Counted from the first letter of the stretch, positions 1 to 11,492 are shown. The stretch is 64,000 nt of DNA from Natronococcus pandeyae (GCF_008122205.1 NZ_PHNJ01000002.1:558001-622000), one strand, 5' to 3'. Made by a program: numbers and translations. The notes: generated by a model not told the origin, from the letters alone.

Positions 1-2
1 GC

Positions 3-1367
3 GTCGTCACGCCCCGCGTTCGGGAGGCCGACGGCTCCGAAGAGCTCCTCTACCCGCAGGAGGCACGTCTTCGGAACATCACCTACTCCGCGCCGGTCTT
101 CATGGAGATGTCCATCGTGAAGGGCGAGGAGGGCGACGAACGAGTCGTCGACTCCACGGAGACGAAGATCGGCCGGATGCCGATCATGGTCGGCTCGGAC
201 AAGTGTAACATCGCCGGCTTCTCCGACGAGGAACTGATCGAGATCGGTGAGGACCCTGCCGACCCCGGTGGCTACTTCATCGTCAACGGCTCCGAGCGCG
301 TACTGATGACCAGCGAGGACCTCGCGCCGAACAAGATCCTCGCGGAGTACGACACCAAGTACGGCGACGAGATTCAGGTCGCCAAGACGTTCAGCCAGCG
401 GCGTGGCTACCGCGCACTCGTGCTCTGTGAACGAACCCGGGACGGACTGCTCGAGGTCTCGTTCCCGTCGGTTTCGGGCTCGATCAACTTCGTCACGCTC
501 GTCCGTGCGCTCGGACTCGAGAGCGACGAGGAGATCGTCCACAAAGTCTCGAACGATCCCGAGGTCGTCAAGTACATGCTCGAGAACCTCGAGGAAGCCG
601 AAGTTCAGACCGAAGAGGAGGCCATCGAGGAACTCGGGAAGCGCGTCGCCTCCGGCCAGGGCAAGAACTACCAGCTCAAGCGGGCGAACTACGTCATCGA
701 TCGCTACCTCCTGCCGCATCTCCACGAGGAGGGCGTCGAGGAGGAGGACGTCCGAATCAACAAAGCCCACTACCTCTGCCGGATGGCCGAGGCCTGCTTC
801 GAACTCGCGCTGGGACGACGCGAGGCCGACGACAAGGACCACTACGCCAACAAGCGGCTGAAGGTCTCGGGCGACCTGATGAAGGACCTGTTCCGGACCG
901 CGCTGAACAAGCTGGCCCGGGACGTGAAGTACCAGCTCGAGCGTGCGAACATGCGTAACCGCAACCTGTCGGTGAACACCGTCGTTCGATCCGACGTTCT
1001 CACCGAACGCCTCGAGCATCCGATCGCGACGGGGAACTGGGTCGGCGGCCGCTCCGGCGTCTCCCAGCTCGTCGACCGGACGGACTTCATGGGTGTGCTC
1101 TCACACCTGCGCCGGCTTCGCAGCCCGCTCTCGCGCTCGCAGCCGCACTTCGAGGCGCGAGACCTGCACGCGACCCAGTGGGGTCGCATCTGTCCCTCCG
1201 AGACGCCGGAGGGGCCGAACTGTGGACTGGTGAAGAACTTCGCACAGGCGATGGAGCTCTCCCAGAACGTCGAGGACGAACAGGGACTCAAACGGGAACT
1301 GGCATCGATGGGGGTCGAGGGCATTCCCGGCCTCGAGGGTATCGAGCGATCGACTGCAGACGACTAA
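3..1367 (+). CDS. rpoB2: RNA polymerase subunit B'' (5' end outside window)
   Basis: This is the N-terminal half of the split second-largest RNA polymerase subunit, a core part of the archaeal transcription enzyme. The frame is open from base 3, so the first 65 or so residues are outside the window and about 454 are visible. The rifampicin-pocket-like region is clear near the C-terminus: FMGVLSHLRRLRSPL, then RDLHATQWGRICPSETPEG. The protein stops right after that region, as expected for the B''/B' split of halophiles and methanogens. The stop is 6 bases before the ATG of rpoB', so the two are surely cotranscribed. Confidence 0.97.
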   Translation, partial: VVTPRVREADGSEELLYPQEARLRNITYSAPVFMEMSIVKGEEGDERVVDSTETKIGRMPIMVGSDKCNIAGFSDEELIEIGEDPADPGGYFIVNGSERVLMTSEDLAPNKILAEYDTKYGDEIQVAKTFSQRRGYRALVLCERTRDGLLEVSFPSVSGSINFVTLVRALGLESDEEIVHKVSNDPEVVKYMLENLEEAEVQTEEEAIEELGKRVASGQGKNYQLKRANYVIDRYLLPHLHEEGVEEEDVRINKAHYLCRMAEACFELALGRREADDKDHYANKRLKVSGDLMKDLFRTALNKLARDVKYQLERANMRNRNLSVNTVVRSDVLTERLEHPIATGNWVGGRSGVSQLVDRTDFMGVLSHLRRLRSPLSRSQPHFEARDLHATQWGRICPSETPEGPNCGLVKNFAQAMELSQNVEDEQGLKRELASMGVEGIPGLEGIERSTADD

Positions 1368-1373
1368 TCAATC

Positions 1374-3203
1374 ATGAGTAGCCAACAACGAGAAGCCAAG
1401 GTCTACGTCAACGGGTCGCTGGTGGGGACCCATCCCGATCCGCACGAACTGGCCGAACAGATCCGCGAAGCACGACGCATCGGCGACGTCAGCGAGATGG
1501 TCAACGTCTCGGTCAAAGACCGGACCCGCGAAGTGATCGTCAACGCCGACGCGGGCCGCGCTCGCCGCCCGCTCCTCGTCGTCGAAGACGGCGAACCGCG
1601 CATTTCAGAACAGGAGATCGAGGCGCTTCAGGACGACGACCTCGAGTTCGAAGACCTCGTCGACCACGGCTACATCGAGTTCATCGACGCCGAGGAGGAA
1701 GAGGACATCTACGTCGCCGTCGACGAAGACGACCTCGACGAGGACCACACCCACCTCGAGATCGACCCGTCGTTGATCTTCGGGATCGGTGCGGGGATGA
1801 TTCCGTACCCCGAACACAACGCGTCGCCGCGTATTACGATGGGGGCAGGGATGATCAAGCAGTCGCTCGGACTGCCGAGCGCGAACTACCGGATCCGGCC
1901 GGACACGCGCCAGCATCTGCTGCACTACCCGCAGCTTTCGATGGTGAAGACCCAGACGACCGAACAGATTGGCTTCGACGACCGGCCTGCCGCCCAGAAC
2001 TTCGTCGTCGCCGTGATGAGCTACGAGGGGTTCAACATCGAGGACGCGCTGGTCATGAACAAGGCCAGTGTCGAGCGCGCGCTCGCCCGGTCGCACTTCT
2101 TCCGGACCTACGAGGGCGAGGAACGCCGCTATCCGGGCGGCCAGGAGGACCGCTTCGAGATTCCGAGCCAGGACGTCCGCGGGGCCCGCGGCGAGGAAGC
2201 CTACACGCACTTAGACGAGGACGGCCTCGTCAACCCCGAGACGACGGTCGACGAGAACTCCGTTCTGCTCGGAAAGACGAGTCCGCCACGATTCCTCGAG
2301 GAACCCGACGACATGGGCGGTCTCTCGCCTCAGAAACGCCGCGAGACCTCCGTCACCATGCGCTCGGGCGAATCGGGCGTCGTCGACACGGTCACACTGA
2401 TGGAAGGCGAGGACGGCTCGAAGCTCTCGAAGGTCTCCGTGCGTGACGAACGGATCCCCGAACTCGGGGACAAGTTCGCGTCCCGACACGGTCAGAAGGG
2501 AGTCGTCGGCCACCTCGCACCCCAGGAAGACATGCCCTTTACCGAGGAGGGGGTCGTTCCTGACCTCGTCCTCAACCCGCACGCGCTGCCGTCGCGGATG
2601 ACCGTCGGCCACATCCTCGAGATGATCGGCGGCAAACTCGGCGCGATGGAGGGTCGCCGCGTCGACGGAACGCCGTTCCTCGGCGAGGACGAGTCGGAAC
2701 TCCGCGAGGGCCTCGAGGAGTCCGGCTTCAACTCGGCCGGCAAGGAGACCATGTACTCCGGTATCACCGGCGAGAAGATCGAGGCGGAGATCTTCGTCGG
2801 GATCATTTTCTACCAGAAGCTCTACCACATGGTCTCGAACAAACTGCACGCCCGGTCGCGCGGACCGGTGCAGGTGCTGACCCGTCAGCCCACCGAGGGT
2901 CGTGCCCGCGAGGGTGGACTCCGTATCGGTGAGATGGAACGCGACGTCTTCATCGGTCACGGTGCCGCGATGACGCTGAAAGAACGGCTGCTCGACGAGT
3001 CCGACCGCGAGTTCATCCACATCTGTGGGCAGTGTGGGATGAGCGCGGTCGAAAACGTCGAACAGCGGCGTGTCTACTGTCCGAACTGCGACGAGGAGAC
3101 GGACATCCACGAGATCGAGATGAGCTACGCGTTCAAGCTCTTACTCGACGAGATGAAGGCCCTGGGTATCGCGCCGCGACTGGAACTGGAGGACGCCGTC
3201 TAA
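1374..3203 (+). CDS. rpoB1: RNA polymerase subunit B'
   Basis: This is the C-terminal half of the split B subunit (609 aa). It carries the hybrid-binding and active-centre elements: [30 protein letters not shown] and the clamp segment [17 protein letters not shown]-terminal zinc finger is complete, with C551/C554 in CGQC and C569/C572 in CPNC. It ends with the conserved [15 protein letters not shown] anchor. It lies between rpoB'' and rpoA' with gaps of 6 and 9 bases, so it is a mid-operon gene. Length and motifs are normal for the family. Confidence 0.98.
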   Translation: MSSQQREAKVYVNGSLVGTHPDPHELAEQIREARRIGDVSEMVNVSVKDRTREVIVNADAGRARRPLLVVEDGEPRISEQEIEALQDDDLEFEDLVDHGYIEFIDAEEEEDIYVAVDEDDLDEDHTHLEIDPSLIFGIGAGMIPYPEHNASPRITMGAGMIKQSLGLPSANYRIRPDTRQHLLHYPQLSMVKTQTTEQIGFDDRPAAQNFVVAVMSYEGFNIEDALVMNKASVERALARSHFFRTYEGEERRYPGGQEDRFEIPSQDVRGARGEEAYTHLDEDGLVNPETTVDENSVLLGKTSPPRFLEEPDDMGGLSPQKRRETSVTMRSGESGVVDTVTLMEGEDGSKLSKVSVRDERIPELGDKFASRHGQKGVVGHLAPQEDMPFTEEGVVPDLVLNPHALPSRMTVGHILEMIGGKLGAMEGRRVDGTPFLGEDESELREGLEESGFNSAGKETMYSGITGEKIEAEIFVGIIFYQKLYHMVSNKLHARSRGPVQVLTRQPTEGRAREGGLRIGEMERDVFIGHGAAMTLKERLLDESDREFIHICGQCGMSAVENVEQRRVYCPNCDEETDIHEIEMSYAFKLLLDEMKALGIAPRLELEDAV

Positions 3204-3212
3204 CCCACCACC

Positions 3213-6140
3213 ATGCAAAACAGCACACCAAAAGATATCGGATCAATCAACTTCGGGCTCATGGAGCCCGAGGAGTACCGGGAGATGAGCGCGACGAAGA
3301 TCATCACGGCCGACACCTACGACGACGACGGCTTCCCCATCGACATGGGTCTGATGGACCCGCGTCTCGGTGTCATCGACCCCGGCCTCGAGTGCAAGAC
3401 CTGCGGAAAGCACTCGGGTTCGTGTAACGGTCACTTCGGTCACATCGAACTGGCCGCACCCGTCATCCACGTCGGCTTCACGAAGCTCATTCGCCGACTC
3501 CTGCGTGGCACCTGCCGCGAGTGCTCGCGGCTCCTGTTGACGGAGGACGAACGCGAGGAGTTCCACGACCAGATCACGGAATCGCGCAAGCTGGGTCGCG
3601 ACCTGAACGACGTCACGAAAGCCGCCATCCGACAGGCTCGAAAGAAGGATCGGTGTCCGTTCTGTGGCGAGATTCAGTACGATATCGACCACGAGAAGCC
3701 GACGACCTACTACGAGGTCCAGCAGGTCCTCACGAGCGAGTACTCCCAGCGGATCGCCGGCGCGATGCAGGGCGACGAGGAGGCTGGCGTCGATCGAACG
3801 ACGCCGGACGAACTCGCCGAAAAGACCGAGATCGAACTCTCGCGGGTCAACGAGATCCTCTCGGGCTCGTTCCGGCCGCGCGAGAACCAGCGCAAGGCCA
3901 TCGAGAAGGCACTCGACATCGACCTCACCGAGGAGGACACGAACAAGCTGATGCCGAGCGATATCCGGGACTGGTTCGAGAACATCCCGGACGAGGACAT
4001 CGAAGTACTCGGGATCAATCCCGAGCGCTCCCGGCCGGAGTGGATGATCCTGACGGTCCTTCCCGTCCCGCCGGTCACCGCGCGACCGTCGATCACACTC
4101 GACAACGGTCAGCGGAGTGAGGACGACCTCACCCACAAGCTGGTCGACATCATTCGGATCAACCAGCGGTTCATGGAGAACCGCGAGGCCGGTGCGCCAC
4201 AGCTGATCATCGAGGACCTCTGGGAACTGCTGCAGTACCACGTCACGACGTTCATGGACAACGAGATCTCGGGAACGCCGCCGGCCCGTCACCGTTCGGG
4301 TCGACCGCTCAAGACCCTCTCCCAGCGTCTCAAGGGCAAGGAGGGGCGGTTCCGTGGTTCGCTGTCCGGGAAGCGTGTGAACTTCTCTGCGCGTACCGTC
4401 ATCTCGCCGGACCCGACGCTCTCGCTGAACGAGGTCGGCGTTCCGGACCGCGTCGCGACGGAGATGACCCAGACGATGAACGTCACCGAGCGCAACGTCG
4501 AGGAGGCTCGCCGGTACGTCTCGAACGGCCCCGAGGGCCACCCCGGTGCGAACTACGTCCGGCGTCCCGACGGCCGCCGGCTGAAGGTGACCGAGAAGAA
4601 CTGCGAACAGCTCGCAGAGAAAGTCAAGGCCGGCTGGGAGGTCAACCGACACCTGGTCGACGGCGACATCGTCATCTTCAACCGCCAGCCGTCGCTCCAC
4701 CGGATGTCGATCATGGCCCACGAGGTCGTGGTCATGCCGTACAAGACGTTCCGTCTCAACACCGTCGTCTGTCCGCCGTACAACGCTGACTTCGACGGCG
4801 ACGAGATGAACATGCACGCCCTCCAGAACGAGGAGGCCCGCGCGGAAGCGCGCGTCCTCATGCGCGTGCAAGAACAGATCCTGAGCCCGCGCTTCGGTGA
4901 GAACATCATCGGCGCCATTCAGGACCACATCTCGGGGATGTATCTCCTGACTCACGACAACCCGCGGTTCAACGAGACCCAGGCGCTCGACCTGCTCCGG
5001 GCGACCCGGATCGACGAACTGCCCGAGCCGAGCGGCGTCGACGACGAGGGGGAGCCGTTCTGGACCGGGTACGACGTCTTCTCCGAACTGCTGCCCGACG
5101 ACCTGAACCTCGAGTTCACCGGCACCGTCGGCGAAGACGTCGTCGTCGAGGAGGGCCAACTCCTCGAGGGAACGATCGCCGAGGACGAGGTCGGCGAGTT
5201 CGGCGGCGAGATCGTCGACACGATCACGAAGGTCTACGGCAACACGCGCGCCCGGATCTTCATCAACGAGGTTTCGACGCTCGCGATGCGGGCGATCATG
5301 CACTTCGGGTTCTCGATCGGCATCGACGACGAGACGATCCCGGAGGAAGCACAGGCTCGGATCGACGAGACCATTACGGACGCAAACGACCGCGTCGAGG
5401 AACTTATCGAGGCCTACGAGCGGAACGAACTCGAGTCCCTGCCGGGCCGAACGATCGACGAGACCCTCGAGATGAAGATCATGCAGACGCTCTCGCGGGC
5501 TCGTGACAACGCCGGGAATATCGCCGAGGAGGACTTCTCCAGCGAGAACCCGGCGGTCGTCATGGCCGAGTCGGGTGCCCGTGGTTCGATGCTGAACCTG
5601 ACCCAGATGGCCGGCTGTGTCGGTCAGCAGGCAGTTCGCGGAGAACGGATCAACCGCGGTTACGAGGACCGAACCCTCAGCCACTACAAGCCGAACGACC
5701 TCTCGGCGGAAGCACACGGCTTCGTCGAGAACTCCTACACCAGCGGCCTCACCCCGCGGGAGTTCTTCTTCCACGCGATGGGTGGTCGCGAGGGCCTGGT
5801 CGACACGGCAGTCCGTACCTCGAAGTCCGGATACCTCCAGCGTCGCCTGATCAACGCGCTCTCCGAACTGGAGACCCAGTACGACGGGACCGTCCGAGAC
5901 ACTTCGGACACCATCGTTCAGTTCGAGTTCGGCGAAGACGGCACGTCGCCGGTCAAGGTCTCCTCCAGCGACGACAACGATATCGACGTCGAACACATCG
6001 CGGATCGCGTCCTCGACTCCGAGTTCGCCTCCGAAGCGGAACGAGAGGAGTTCCTCGGAACCAAGCCGGAACAGACGAACCTCTCCGAACACGCGGATAC
6101 TCGACTCACCGAGGGCACGGAGGTGACCTCCGATGACTGA
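3213..6140 (+). CDS. rpoA1: RNA polymerase subunit A'
   Basis: This is the N-terminal part of the largest RNA polymerase subunit (975 aa), which holds the catalytic magnesium. The metal-binding motif [10 protein letters not shown] is present, with aspartates 526, 528 and 530. The N-terminal zinc site CKTC...CNGHFGH starts at C61, and a second Cys pair set (CREC, CPFC) follows near residues 105-152. [16 protein letters not shown] lies just before the active site. The stop codon overlaps the rpoA'' start by 8 bases, which suggests translational coupling. Between roughly residues 605 and 670 there is an acidic, halophile-type stretch. Confidence 0.98.
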   Translation: MQNSTPKDIGSINFGLMEPEEYREMSATKIITADTYDDDGFPIDMGLMDPRLGVIDPGLECKTCGKHSGSCNGHFGHIELAAPVIHVGFTKLIRRLLRGTCRECSRLLLTEDEREEFHDQITESRKLGRDLNDVTKAAIRQARKKDRCPFCGEIQYDIDHEKPTTYYEVQQVLTSEYSQRIAGAMQGDEEAGVDRTTPDELAEKTEIELSRVNEILSGSFRPRENQRKAIEKALDIDLTEEDTNKLMPSDIRDWFENIPDEDIEVLGINPERSRPEWMILTVLPVPPVTARPSITLDNGQRSEDDLTHKLVDIIRINQRFMENREAGAPQLIIEDLWELLQYHVTTFMDNEISGTPPARHRSGRPLKTLSQRLKGKEGRFRGSLSGKRVNFSARTVISPDPTLSLNEVGVPDRVATEMTQTMNVTERNVEEARRYVSNGPEGHPGANYVRRPDGRRLKVTEKNCEQLAEKVKAGWEVNRHLVDGDIVIFNRQPSLHRMSIMAHEVVVMPYKTFRLNTVVCPPYNADFDGDEMNMHALQNEEARAEARVLMRVQEQILSPRFGENIIGAIQDHISGMYLLTHDNPRFNETQALDLLRATRIDELPEPSGVDDEGEPFWTGYDVFSELLPDDLNLEFTGTVGEDVVVEEGQLLEGTIAEDEVGEFGGEIVDTITKVYGNTRARIFINEVSTLAMRAIMHFGFSIGIDDETIPEEAQARIDETITDANDRVEELIEAYERNELESLPGRTIDETLEMKIMQTLSRARDNAGNIAEEDFSSENPAVVMAESGARGSMLNLTQMAGCVGQQAVRGERINRGYEDRTLSHYKPNDLSAEAHGFVENSYTSGLTPREFFFHAMGGREGLVDTAVRTSKSGYLQRRLINALSELETQYDGTVRDTSDTIVQFEFGEDGTSPVKVSSSDDNDIDVEHIADRVLDSEFASEAEREEFLGTKPEQTNLSEHADTRLTEGTEVTSDD

Positions 6141-7332
6141 GGTCGACTACGCCGTCGACGACGACACGATCGCCGTCGTCGAAGACACCGACCTCCCCCG
6201 GCGGCTCAAGGACGAGGTCTACGAGACGCTCGAGGGCCGTGGCGATGCGACCGTCGAGGACGCCGACGAACTGGCCAAGGCCGTCGAGGCTCGTTACCTC
6301 GATACGCGGGTCGATCCGCTCGACCCCGTCGGCACCGTCTCGGCGCAGTCGATCGGCGAACCCGGAACGCAGCTCACGATGAACACGTTCCACTACGCCG
6401 GTGTCGCAGAGATCGACGTGACCCAGGGGCTGCCGCGACTGATCGAGCTGGTCGACGCGCGGAAGACTCCGGACACGCCGATGATGACGGTCTTCCTCGA
6501 GGACGAGTACGCCACCGAGCGCGAGAAGGCCCACGAAGTCGTCTGGAAGATCGAGGCGACGAAGATCCTCGCGCTGGGTGACGTCTCCACGAACGTCGCG
6601 GACATGCGCGTTCAGATCTCGCTCAACCAGGACACGCTCGAGGAGCGAATGATCACACCCGAGGAGGTCGCAGAAATCATCCAGGACAACCTCGGCGTCA
6701 AGGCCGTCCAGCAGGGAACCCAGATCGAGTTCGGTCCGGAGGAGCCGTCCTACCGGGACCTGCTGCAGTTGGTCGAGGAACTGCGCGACATCACGTTCAA
6801 AGGGATCGAGGAGATCTCTCGCGTCGTCATCCGTCGCGAGGAGATGGACGACGGCAGCGAGGAGTTCGTCCTCTACACCGAGGGTTCGTCCTTTGGCGAC
6901 GCCCTCGAGATCGAGGGTGTCGACGCCTCGCGAACGACGTGTAACAACATCCACGAGATCCACCGCAACCTCGGAATCGAGGCCGCTCGCGAAGCGATCA
7001 TCGAGGAGACGAACAACACGCTGGCCGAACAGGGTCTCGACGACGTGAACGTTCGGCACTTGATGCTGGTCTCGGACATGATGACCAACCGAGGAGAGAT
7101 CGAGTCGATCGGCCGCCACGGTATTTCGGGCTCGAAGGAATCCGTCCTCGCCCGTGCAGCGTTCGAGGTGACGGTCAACCACCTGCTCAATGCGGCTATC
7201 CACGGCGAGGTCGACGATCTCGACGGCGTTACGGAGAACGTCATCGTCGGCAAACCGATCAAGCTCGGTACCGGCGACGTCGATCTGCGGATGGGATCGA
7301 CGAGTTCGGGCGGCAGCAGTCAGGCGGACTGA
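6133..7332 (+). CDS. rpoA2: RNA polymerase subunit A''
   Basis: This is the C-terminal part of the largest RNA polymerase subunit (399 aa). The trigger-loop region [18 protein letters not shown] is at about residues 74-91, followed by [15 protein letters not shown], and [21 protein letters not shown] is near residue 320. It overlaps rpoA' by 8 bases and nusA follows after 3 bases. No intein or insertion interrupts the subunit, and the length is typical for haloarchaea. Confidence 0.98.
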   Translation: MTEVDYAVDDDTIAVVEDTDLPRRLKDEVYETLEGRGDATVEDADELAKAVEARYLDTRVDPLDPVGTVSAQSIGEPGTQLTMNTFHYAGVAEIDVTQGLPRLIELVDARKTPDTPMMTVFLEDEYATEREKAHEVVWKIEATKILALGDVSTNVADMRVQISLNQDTLEERMITPEEVAEIIQDNLGVKAVQQGTQIEFGPEEPSYRDLLQLVEELRDITFKGIEEISRVVIRREEMDDGSEEFVLYTEGSSFGDALEIEGVDASRTTCNNIHEIHRNLGIEAAREAIIEETNNTLAEQGLDDVNVRHLMLVSDMMTNRGEIESIGRHGISGSKESVLARAAFEVTVNHLLNAAIHGEVDDLDGVTENVIVGKPIKLGTGDVDLRMGSTSSGGSSQAD

Positions 7333-7335
7333 TCG

Positions 7336-7776
7336 ATGGCAGTTACCCTCGACGACGACGCCCGTCAGTATCTCGCGCTGTTCGAGGACGTAACGGGTGC
7401 GACCGGACAGGACTGCATCGTCGATACGGCCGACGATGCCGACAGCGACGACCGTCTGATCCTCGTCGTCGCGAGCGATCAGATGGGCGACGCGATCGGT
7501 CCTGGCGGACAGACCATCCAGCGGTTCGAGGAGCAGGTCGAAGCGACGGTTCGGCTCGTCGAAGACGCAGACGACCCGGAGGCGTTCGTCGCGAACACAC
7601 TCGCTCCGGCAGCGGTGTACAACGTCACGATCAGCGAGAACGACGACACCGTCGCCTACGTCGAAGTCGCCGACGAGGACCGCGGCGTCGCCATCGGGTC
7701 GAACGGCCGGACGATCGACGCTGCGCGGACGCTCGCCGATCGGCACTTCGACATCGACGACATTCAGCTGACCTGA
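7336..7776 (+). CDS. nusA: NusA-like transcription factor
   Basis: This is the archaeal NusA homologue (146 aa), shorter than the bacterial protein because it consists only of two KH RNA-binding domains. Both KH GxxG loops are visible: GPGG near residue 56 in a DAIGPGGQTI context and GSNG near residue 119 in VAIGSNGRTID. It starts 3 bases after rpoA'' and closes the polymerase gene run before a 225-base gap with a new promoter. Its role in archaeal elongation or termination is inferred from family and position. Confidence 0.95.
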   Translation: MAVTLDDDARQYLALFEDVTGATGQDCIVDTADDADSDDRLILVVASDQMGDAIGPGGQTIQRFEEQVEATVRLVEDADDPEAFVANTLAPAAVYNVTISENDDTVAYVEVADEDRGVAIGSNGRTIDAARTLADRHFDIDDIQLT

Positions 7777-7971
7777 GCCCCGTTTCGCCCCCTCTTCTCG
7801 CCGTCGCGACCGACACGAATTTGCCGAGCTCAGCCGACGAATCCGTTCTTTGCTCCCCAGTGTCGGCACACTCGCCGAGAGGATTCCTCGAGCGACGAAA
7901 CGGCCTGAGAAATCTTCATTGCACCTCCTCGAGCGCTCTCGGGCCGTAACTCGCGCCTCTAAACAGGGACG

Positions 7972-7977
7972 CTTAAG
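7972..7977 (+). promoter_or_regulatory. TATA-like box for rps12
   Basis: The sequence CTTAAG in the context GACGCTTAAGTGG is centred about 27 bases before the rps12 ATG, the spacing expected for a haloarchaeal leaderless or near-leaderless transcript. It lies at the end of the 225-base gap after nusA, so rps12-rps7 probably has its own promoter as well as readthrough. Confidence 0.5.
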
Positions 7978-8001
7978 TGGCTCCAACGGATAGCGAGGCA
8001 C

Positions 8002-8430
8002 ATGGCAAACGGCAAGTACGCCGCGCGCAAGCTCAAGAAGGACCGCCAGAACCAGCGGTGGTCCGACTCTGACTACGCGCGCCGCGCCCGTGGACTTCGG
8101 GAGAAGTCCGACCCCCTCGAGGGGGCCCCACAGGCTCGAGGTATCGTACTCGAAAAGGTCGGCATCGAAGCAAAGCAGCCCAACTCGGCGATTCGAAAGT
8201 GCGTTCGAGTGCAGCTGATCAAGAACGGGAAGCAGGTTACCGCGTTCTGTCCCGGTGACGGTGCAATCTCGTTCATCGACGAGCACGACGAAGTTACCAT
8301 CGCCGGTATCGGTGGGGCGAAGGGTCGTGCGATGGGTGACCTCTCGGGTGTCAACTACAAGGTCGAGAAGGTCAACGGTGTCTCGCTGATCGAACTCGTC
8401 CGCGGAAACGCAGAGAAACCGGTGCGATAA
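8002..8430 (+). CDS. rps12: 30S ribosomal protein uS12
   Basis: This is ribosomal protein S12 of the decoding centre (142 aa, the normal archaeal length). The universal segment [15 protein letters not shown] is near residue 59, and [18 protein letters not shown] is close to the C-terminus. It is followed by rps7 after only 2 bases. This is the classic str-operon order after the polymerase genes. Confidence 0.98.
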   Translation: MANGKYAARKLKKDRQNQRWSDSDYARRARGLREKSDPLEGAPQARGIVLEKVGIEAKQPNSAIRKCVRVQLIKNGKQVTAFCPGDGAISFIDEHDEVTIAGIGGAKGRAMGDLSGVNYKVEKVNGVSLIELVRGNAEKPVR

Positions 8431-8432
8431 CG

Positions 8433-9041
8433 ATGGCTGCTGAAGACCAACCAGACCCTGACGCTCCTGCCGGTGACGCAGATGTCTCCGCCAAGCTGTT
8501 CGGAACGTGGGAAATGGGCGAAATCGAGTACGGCGACCCGTCTACCGAACGGTACATCACGGTGACGCCGGTCGCTCACACCGCTGGTCGTCACGCCAGC
8601 AAGCAGTTCAAGAAGTCCCAGATCTCGATCGTCGAGCGCTTCATCAACCGCCTTATGCAGACCGAGGAGAACACGGGCAAGAAACAGCAGTCGCTCAACC
8701 ACGTCCGTGAAGCGTTCGAACTCATCCACGAACGCACCGAGGAGAACCCAGTGCAGGTGCTCGTGACGGCTGTCGAGAATTCGGCGCCTCGGGAGGAGAC
8801 CGTCCGCCTGAAGTACGGTGGAATCTCGGTCCCGAAAGCCGTCGACGTCGCCCCACAGCGACGGGTCGACCAGGCTCTGAAGTTCCTCGCAGATGGTGTC
8901 CAGAGCGCGTCGTTCAAGACGCCGACACCGGTCGCAGAGGCCATCGCGAACCAGCTTATCGGCGCGGCCAACTACGACGTCCAGACCTACGCGGTCAGTC
9001 AGAAAGAAGAGAAAGAGCGCGTGGCGGCTGCAGCACGCTAA
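8433..9041 (+). CDS. rps7: 30S ribosomal protein uS7
   Basis: This is ribosomal protein S7 (202 aa), an assembly protein of the small-subunit head. Recognisable parts are NRLMQTEENTGKKQQ, ENPVQVLVTAVENSAPREETVRLKYGG and the C-terminal KEEKERVAAAAR. In many haloarchaea the EF-2 gene lies close downstream. Here 7.5 kb of other DNA intervenes, and base composition drops sharply within about 60 bases of the stop codon. Confidence 0.98.
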   Translation: MAAEDQPDPDAPAGDADVSAKLFGTWEMGEIEYGDPSTERYITVTPVAHTAGRHASKQFKKSQISIVERFINRLMQTEENTGKKQQSLNHVREAFELIHERTEENPVQVLVTAVENSAPREETVRLKYGGISVPKAVDVAPQRRVDQALKFLADGVQSASFKTPTPVAEAIANQLIGAANYDVQTYAVSQKEEKERVAAAAR

Positions 9042-9107
9042 CGCGGTTTCCAGTTTTCAGTTCTCCGTCGGACGAACAACTCCTAAATGCCCGTCTATCG
9101 CTCGTAT

Positions 9108-11123
9108 TCATATATCAGATATCTTTATATCGTCACTCCAATACATAGATTCGTTAATCATTACAGGTATTGGATTAATATCTAAGAATCTTACGAGTTC
9201 TGCTTTCGTAACGGAATATGGTCCAACGTCTTGTTGGACAAGATGGTAATCACCAATTGAATCTAGACTAGGAATGAAAATACATCCCTTCCCACCCACA
9301 TTAGATTGATACAAATTAATAATGATACCTATCTCTCCCTCATTTTGAATTATTGAGCAAGAATTTGGGACTATTGTCTTTGGCTGGGCAACTGAAACAC
9401 GTCCATTTCCAACGATATGGTATTGCTCTCCAACAGGACTTTCGTTCCGAGCAATATCAACTGTAGCGTAAAGGGGGTAGCCAAGGTTCAACAAACGGGC
9501 AACTGTACTCCCGATACTGACTGCATGATTATTTTGAATTTTATCCTGAGTAACAATACCTCCAATACTACCGGCTTTAATAAGTTCTAATCCTTGACTA
9601 TGCGAGCAGCATGCATTAAGAAAGAATGCTTTTGAACCAACATTCGAAAGTGTAGACGCATCTAGATGACCATCCGTACACCGAAATCCATTTTCATCAA
9701 TGTGTCCAATATAATGGGAAAAGTCACTTTCGTCCGCTAATATACTTTCTAATCGACCTTTTGTTAAATTGTGGTGGATTGTAACATCGAACGGTAGCTC
9801 GTCTCGATTGCCATATGCACTGTGTGCCGTTACAAGTTCGGCTGACATGTCCGGATCATTACAAATAACTTCAATTTCCAGTGGGTCTTCCTTTGGCCTC
9901 CGGTCAATATCATTATAAAACGCTGTTAGTGGCGTTGTACTTTTTATTTTAGAGCCGCCGCTGCAATTCCAATTTTGTTGAATGACCGGATCATTTGTCT
10001 GGCTTATTGACACAGACGTCTCGTCTGTTTTTTTGGACCGTTTTTGTTTTGCTGAAGAAAGCCCACTTTTGTCTTCGGTGGAAACAATCGAGAGACTTTC
10101 GGCAATGAACGGCAAAAACTCTATGTTTTCTTTACATGGTTCGACTGTAATTCTGGGATTCCATATGGGATATTGCGATTCTATTGTAGAAAATGGAATA
10201 TCAAGATAGCTTTCAATCCTCTTGACGGGTGGTTTATTATATAATTCGGAAAGATCTGACTCGAGAGCAGACTCGATCCTTTGCCATCCGTGTACTGATC
10301 CTGGTGCATGACCCTCTGTTCTAACTATACAATCAAGAAAAAACACCTGTCTTAGAATGCGTTCGATTGTCGACTCAAAATCACCAGACTCGTCCAAATC
10401 AAACGAATATCCCTCATTGGTAACAAGACAGGGTTTTGAACCAGGAACGATCTCTGCTCCTAGATAGTATGCCAGTGACGTAATCTTATACACATAATCA
10501 AGCTTTGGTGGTATCTCAAGCTGGATTGGTGTATCAGATTGGTTTAATTCTGTAGGTATATCTAGACACTCTCCCAACTCAATTGAAGGTGGGTGACCGC
10601 GAAGTGTCGGATATGATCGTTCAGGTTTCGATGTTTTTAGTGCCGAACCGAAAGCAGAGATGGCTTGCATCACATCTCTTGGTGATGAGGTTGTTACGAT
10701 AGCTCCTGCTGGTTGTGTATGATAAGACCGTGCCCCAATAATTATTTCTCCCCGACTCCCCAAGTTAATTTGTCTACCAAAATCATTAGATCGTATATAT
10801 AAACTACTATTGATATTAATATAAATTTTAATGGACTTAGACATCTCTAAGAAATATTCTCCATATGGGAGATAGACATCTTCATCTGAATCAACCTCGG
10901 AGATAATCTCCCTATTTTCACCGCGCACGTACAAGGAACCTGTGTTTGGGAGTGTGAATTTGTTTGTAGTGGTTGTGATGGCTGTATCAACTGGAAACCG
11001 GGGTAAATCCCATTCAGTGTGCTCTATTACAACTGACTCATCTATGATAATTTGCTCACGACGGCGCTCAATCGGGTCAATAATATCTATACCTCCATCA
11101 TCCTTCTTGAATTTAATTTCCAT
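9108..11123 (-). CDS. CHAT-domain (caspase-like) protease, copy 1
   Basis: This 671-residue protein has three blocks shared with its neighbour copy 2. The first is a beta-rich N-terminal region (1-190) ending in ERSYPTLRGHPP. The second is a middle region (about 215-290) with LAYYLGAEIVPGS and RQVFFLDCIVRTEG. The third is a C-terminal CHAT domain. The CHAT call rests on HYIGHID (histidines 470/474) followed by FFLNACCSH (C505) and GSIGGIV, which fits the His-Cys dyad spacing of caspase-like CHAT peptidases. A low-complexity Ser/Lys linker (about 355-400) separates the halves. There is no signal peptide or membrane segment, so it is probably cytosolic. The gene is A+T-rich and its start is preceded by a TATA-like ATATAGTAT about 35 bases upstream. 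Confidence 0.8.
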   Translation of the reverse strand: MEIKFKKDDGGIDIIDPIERRREQIIIDESVVIEHTEWDLPRFPVDTAITTTTNKFTLPNTGSLYVRGENREIISEVDSDEDVYLPYGEYFLEMSKSIKIYININSSLYIRSNDFGRQINLGSRGEIIIGARSYHTQPAGAIVTTSSPRDVMQAISAFGSALKTSKPERSYPTLRGHPPSIELGECLDIPTELNQSDTPIQLEIPPKLDYVYKITSLAYYLGAEIVPGSKPCLVTNEGYSFDLDESGDFESTIERILRQVFFLDCIVRTEGHAPGSVHGWQRIESALESDLSELYNKPPVKRIESYLDIPFSTIESQYPIWNPRITVEPCKENIEFLPFIAESLSIVSTEDKSGLSSAKQKRSKKTDETSVSISQTNDPVIQQNWNCSGGSKIKSTTPLTAFYNDIDRRPKEDPLEIEVICNDPDMSAELVTAHSAYGNRDELPFDVTIHHNLTKGRLESILADESDFSHYIGHIDENGFRCTDGHLDASTLSNVGSKAFFLNACCSHSQGLELIKAGSIGGIVTQDKIQNNHAVSIGSTVARLLNLGYPLYATVDIARNESPVGEQYHIVGNGRVSVAQPKTIVPNSCSIIQNEGEIGIIINLYQSNVGGKGCIFIPSLDSIGDYHLVQQDVGPYSVTKAELVRFLDINPIPVMINESMYWSDDIKISDI

Positions 11124-11492
11124 GTATAGTATGCGAATTTAGTAGCTGCTAATGATACTATATCAGAGTTTGCCTCAGGACATACATGTTACGAATTTAC
11201 CATTTCCTCTATAGCTAATTGCTGTTCCCATTCAATGATTTCTGTATATGATTATATCCCTGTAACACTCAATTGATATAGTTCTGTTGATCGCTGTATA
11301 GCAGAAGTGAGATTATTCCCTAGTATTTTCACCTCCATTTCGTGATTCGATGAACTAGCAATATCCTGTATATCGTTGTTATTCTATTTTGGCTACTTTT
11401 TCTAATTCAAACTATACTATGTTTCTATGCATTCTATCTATGTTATATTAGAATAAATTCATTATCCTCCAGCACAATGGTTTCTGTGTAGC
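11124..11492. other. A+T-rich intergenic region between CHAT1 and small peptide gene
   Basis: These 369 bases separate the divergently transcribed CHAT copy 1 and the 41-residue peptide gene. The region contains TATA-like sequences near both ends and the decayed minus-strand coding remnant, and nothing else that could be identified. It is the obvious place for shared control of the two genes. Confidence 0.6.
11189..11385 (-). pseudogene. Decayed coding remnant upstream of CHAT copy 1
   Basis: On the minus strand one frame reads as protein-like sequence for about 60 codons, with a single internal TAA at 11252-11254. The C-terminal part after that stop reads YTEIIEWEQQLAIEEM and ends in a normal stop. 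The part before it includes EVKILGNNLTSAIQ. Just upstream the reading continues only after a frame change. It looks like the tail of a gene broken by a stop and a frameshift, sitting in the promoter region of CHAT copy 1. The family was not recognised, and chance openness in A+T-rich DNA cannot be excluded. Confidence 0.3.

Noticed and set aside
3243-6092. Very long minus-strand open frame opposite rpoA'
   Set aside because: It is an antisense shadow of the G+C-rich rpoA' codons with no recognisable domain; rpoA' itself is certain.
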